Positions 62,244 to 64,000 of a stretch of 64,000 nucleotides of DNA are shown one piece after another (position 1 is the first letter of the stretch; each line of letters starts with the position of its first letter). Made by a program: the position numbers and the translations under genes. Below the pieces are notes generated by a model. It saw only the letters and a list, made by a program, of their open reading frames with translations. It made no database searches and was not told the origin of the DNA. The stretch is from the NCBI RefSeq assembly GCF_007301515.1, contig NZ_CP041666.1:2976001-3040000 (forward strand), in the 5' to 3' direction. The stretch is from Radiobacillus deserti. Its GTDB lineage: Bacteria; Bacillota; Bacilli; Bacillales; Amphibacillaceae.

Positions 62244-62783
62244 TTATTTCAGCTCTCCATTTTTCAAATCTGAAACTAGCATTCCATATACGATGCTATC
62301 TGTCCACTCACCCTTATTCCAGAAATCCTGTATGAAGTGAGCTTCCTTTCTCATCCCTATTCGCTCACACAACTTTTGTGATGCCATATTTCGTGCATCA
62401 AGAGTGGCTTGAATCCTATGTATCCCAAATTCTTCTAATAATTTTCTAACTAAATATTTAACTGCTTCTGTTGCATATCCCTTACCTAAAGTTTCGGCAG
62501 AAAAACTGTACCCAATTTCTACAGTATCCTTCATCCCTGTAAACCATACAGATAAATCACCAATAACGTTCGTATGACGCACCACTGCCAAACTTAAGCC
62601 AGTTTCCTTAGTTAAGGTACGGTTGTTTAATTTTTTTTCAAATGATTCCTTCATACTTTCACTTGTCCATTTATCATGAAGTAGATACCTACATGTCTCA
62701 TCGTTATTGTATATGTGAAACACATCTTGTAAGTCATTACTCTTAAAAGTCCTGATTAACAATCTTTGAGTGGTAAATTTCAA
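62244..62783 (-). CDS. GNAT acetyltransferase, RimJ/RimL type
   Basis: A 179-residue acetyltransferase: MKFTTQRLLIRTFKSNDLQD, then VEIGYSFSAETLGKGYATEA (acetyl-CoA loop G-x-G-x-A) and GIHRIQATLDARNMASQKLC, ERIGMRKEAHF, the classic pattern of the RimJ/RimL/SpeG-like group. TTG at 62781-62783 is chosen because AAAGGAGAAG lies before it; the open frame extends 23 codons further without a site. Confidence 0.85.
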   Translation of the reverse strand: MKFTTQRLLIRTFKSNDLQDVFHIYNNDETCRYLLHDKWTSESMKESFEKKLNNRTLTKETGLSLAVVRHTNVIGDLSVWFTGMKDTVEIGYSFSAETLGKGYATEAVKYLVRKLLEEFGIHRIQATLDARNMASQKLCERIGMRKEAHFIQDFWNKGEWTDSIVYGMLVSDLKNGELK

Positions 62784-62964
62784 GATAACTTCTCCTTTTT
62801 GTAATTTGTATTTTAACCCCTTCTCTCCTTTACTAGTAGATACTTTCAGCAACTTACTAATACCTTTAACACTAGTTTAATGGCTTAATGAAAAGAAATT
62901 GAAACTTCAAATGAATGTGTTAGTTAATTTCCTATCATTACCTCAAATCTAGTATAAGAAAGGA

Positions 62965-63216
62965 TCAAACTCTCCCACAAATGCACCCGTTACTTGAAGA
63001 TTCACCACAATGGTTCTTCTTTAATTTGATAAAGAAGGGAAGTATTGGAACGAAAATCAGACTTAGATACCCTAATGTAACTATCCGTTGTGTCACTGAT
63101 GATATATATTGTTTATGTTGGCAACTTGGACAATTTACTCCGTTTTTTGAAAATCCGAGTGACCATATTTCTTTCGCTTTCCACTTATAATAATTACAAT
63201 TTGTACATCTTGCCAT
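62965..63216 (-). CDS. Zinc-ribbon membrane protein (TIGR04104-like)
   Basis: An 83-residue protein: MARCTNCNYYKWKAKEIWSL, CPSC second knuckle, then TQRIVTLGYLSLIFVPILPF membrane segment and KLKK. The pattern matches the cysteine-rich KTR family TIGR04104. Its last residues (GESSSNGCICGRV) are encoded by the interspersed repeat and look foreign. ATG 63214-63216 with GAGGAGATG upstream. Confidence 0.7.
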   Translation of the reverse strand: MARCTNCNYYKWKAKEIWSLGFSKNGVNCPSCQHKQYISSVTQRIVTLGYLSLIFVPILPFFIKLKKNHCGESSSNGCICGRV

Positions 63217-63282
63217 AGTATCATCTCCTCTCATTTTTATTTAAACTAACCCGCCCGTTAACACAATAAGGTTTTTAAATAC

Positions 63283-63607
63283 TTACTCAAGAATAAAGAC
63301 TCCCGACACTATTGTCATCCAAAGTTCTTCTGGAAACTTATTTTCAAATACATCGATTTTATACTTCTTAAAATTCACTATTTTTCCTATAAATGGTGAT
63401 ACTAAGGTCCCCTGAAAAACAACTTTCTGATCAGAATCCGTTAATGCAACAAAATATTTATCTTGTAAAAAACCATATAAGAAATGCAGCAACTGAAACT
63501 AATAGCCATATAGTAACTTGCTTATCTTTTAAAAATTTAACTAATAAATACCCAAGACCAATAAGTAGTGCTACTATTCCCATCGGAACTAAGACATTTA
63601 ATAACAT
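63283..63607 (-). pseudogene. Small membrane protein, frameshifted
   Basis: From ATG 63605-63607 (AGAGGGAA site) MLLNVLVPMGIVALLIGLGY and a second helix, then a frame break at six A (63467-63472, plus strand); the next frame continues LQDKYFVALTDSDQKVVFQG and ends VSGVFILE. Removing one base gives a continuous protein of about 107 residues. Confidence 0.6.
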
Positions 63608-63817
63608 GACATTCCCTCTCAATCTTTATAAGAGTAGTGTTAACAATTCAATCTAAACAGAATAGAGTAGCGTTTTAATGGTAACTTTTGTACGACATAA
63701 CTGCTCCAATAGTTAAAGAATGGATCGAACTTTTCCACAAACGTTACTTTTTCTTCTAAACTAAAAGATATTATAAACTTATTCTATTCAACTCTTCTTC
63801 CTCGTTCCTTCAACCAG

Positions 63818-63862
63818 AAAAGGCGAATCCCCTTGTTGAACATTAGCACCCGCTAGTTGAAT
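63818..63862 (+). repeat. Degenerate interspersed repeat, copy D
   Basis: TTCAACCAGAAAAGGCGAAT, CCCCTTGTTGAA, then GCACCCGCTAGTTGAATAAC. This is the most complete copy; the stop codon of the peptidase gene lies inside it. Confidence 0.5.
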
Positions 63863-64000
63863 AACCTATCCACTTCAAAATACTTTGTTAGTGGAACTGT
63901 TCTACCTTTTTCATCCCATTTTTGATATTCCCTAAAAACTTGCTTTACATCATTATTAGCTTTAATTTCTACTAAATATTTTACTGTTAAGAAACTTCGC
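63853..64000 (-). CDS. Second HExxH peptidase copy (3' end only)
   Basis: 49 codons from the window edge to TAG at 63853: KFLTVKYLVEIKANNDVKQV, FREYQKWDEKGRTVPLTKYF, EVDRLFN. It matches the C-terminus of the peptidase at 9303 closely (YLVEERANNNIHQVFSEYHK, WHENGRKQPLTKYFEVESFF). The catalytic part lies outside the window. Confidence 0.7.
   Translation of the reverse strand, partial: RSFLTVKYLVEIKANNDVKQVFREYQKWDEKGRTVPLTKYFEVDRLFN

Noticed and set aside
1..64000. Prophage or conjugative element
   Set aside because: No integrase, terminase, portal, relaxase or attachment-site repeats were found.

Overview
The window is low-GC DNA with AGGAGG-type ribosome binding sites, many TTG and GTG starts, sigma-A promoters, S-layer homology (SLH) surface proteins and gene families typical of Bacillaceae (DUF3278, DUF3169, DIP1984, DinB, WYL and PadR regulators). 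I read it as chromosome of an aerobic, probably spore-forming Bacillaceae relative; the genus cannot be fixed from the sequence alone. No rRNA, tRNA, CRISPR array or prophage was seen.

Layout. 0-8 kb: three SLH genes (a GH18 glycosidase, a phosphodiester glycosidase, a large beta-rich surface protein) plus the decayed 3' end of another. 8-15 kb: small accessory genes (GNAT, HExxH peptidase, isochorismatase-like hydrolase, DIP1984 protein, tiny membrane proteins, a double-HTH TetR regulator, a frameshifted alpha/beta hydrolase) and an IS200/IS605-type remnant. 15.6-19 kb: an SLH protein with Ig-like and GLUG repeats. 19.4-25.4 kb: an XRE/DUF3278 pair, then a cell-wall block made of a NodB-type deacetylase, an N-acetylmuramoyl-L-alanine amidase and a secreted unknown in one operon, next to a histidine kinase and its frameshifted response regulator. 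25.5-36.6 kb: tiny membrane proteins, an XRE/DUF3169 pair, a thioredoxin-reductase-like enzyme with its Rrf2 regulator, an Asp/Glu racemase and small membrane or lipoproteins. 36.7-38.9 kb: an SLH-anchored 5'-nucleotidase. 39-43 kb: an inverted-repeat element, disrupted Nudix and PrsW genes, a PadR operon and a membrane-anchored Mrr-like nuclease. 43.3-48.8 kb: two more SLH genes. 49-64 kb: a flavin reductase with a Fur-like promoter, TetR and WYL regulators, and a region crowded with disrupted genes, tiny membrane proteins and a degenerate interspersed repeat. The window ends inside a second copy of the HExxH peptidase found at 9.3 kb.

How parts work together. Seven SLH proteins and one SLH-protein remnant make this a cell-surface region. 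Three carry recognisable enzymes (glycan hydrolysis, phosphodiester glycosidase, nucleotide hydrolysis), three are very large paralogues of unknown function, and one has an unrecognised C-terminus. The two-component system and the deacetylase/amidase operon share a 23-bp direct-repeat site 55-58 bp before their starts, so they probably form one envelope-remodelling regulon. The Rrf2 gene and the oxidoreductase share another site, CATAGAC-N7-GTCTTTAATA.

A striking feature is the number of genes broken by one-base changes, mostly in homopolymers: hydrolase, response regulator, Nudix, SnoaL-like, DinB, saccharopine-dehydrogenase-like and several small membrane genes. The large SLH genes are all intact. 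That contrast favours real decay over uniform sequencing error, but reads are needed to decide.
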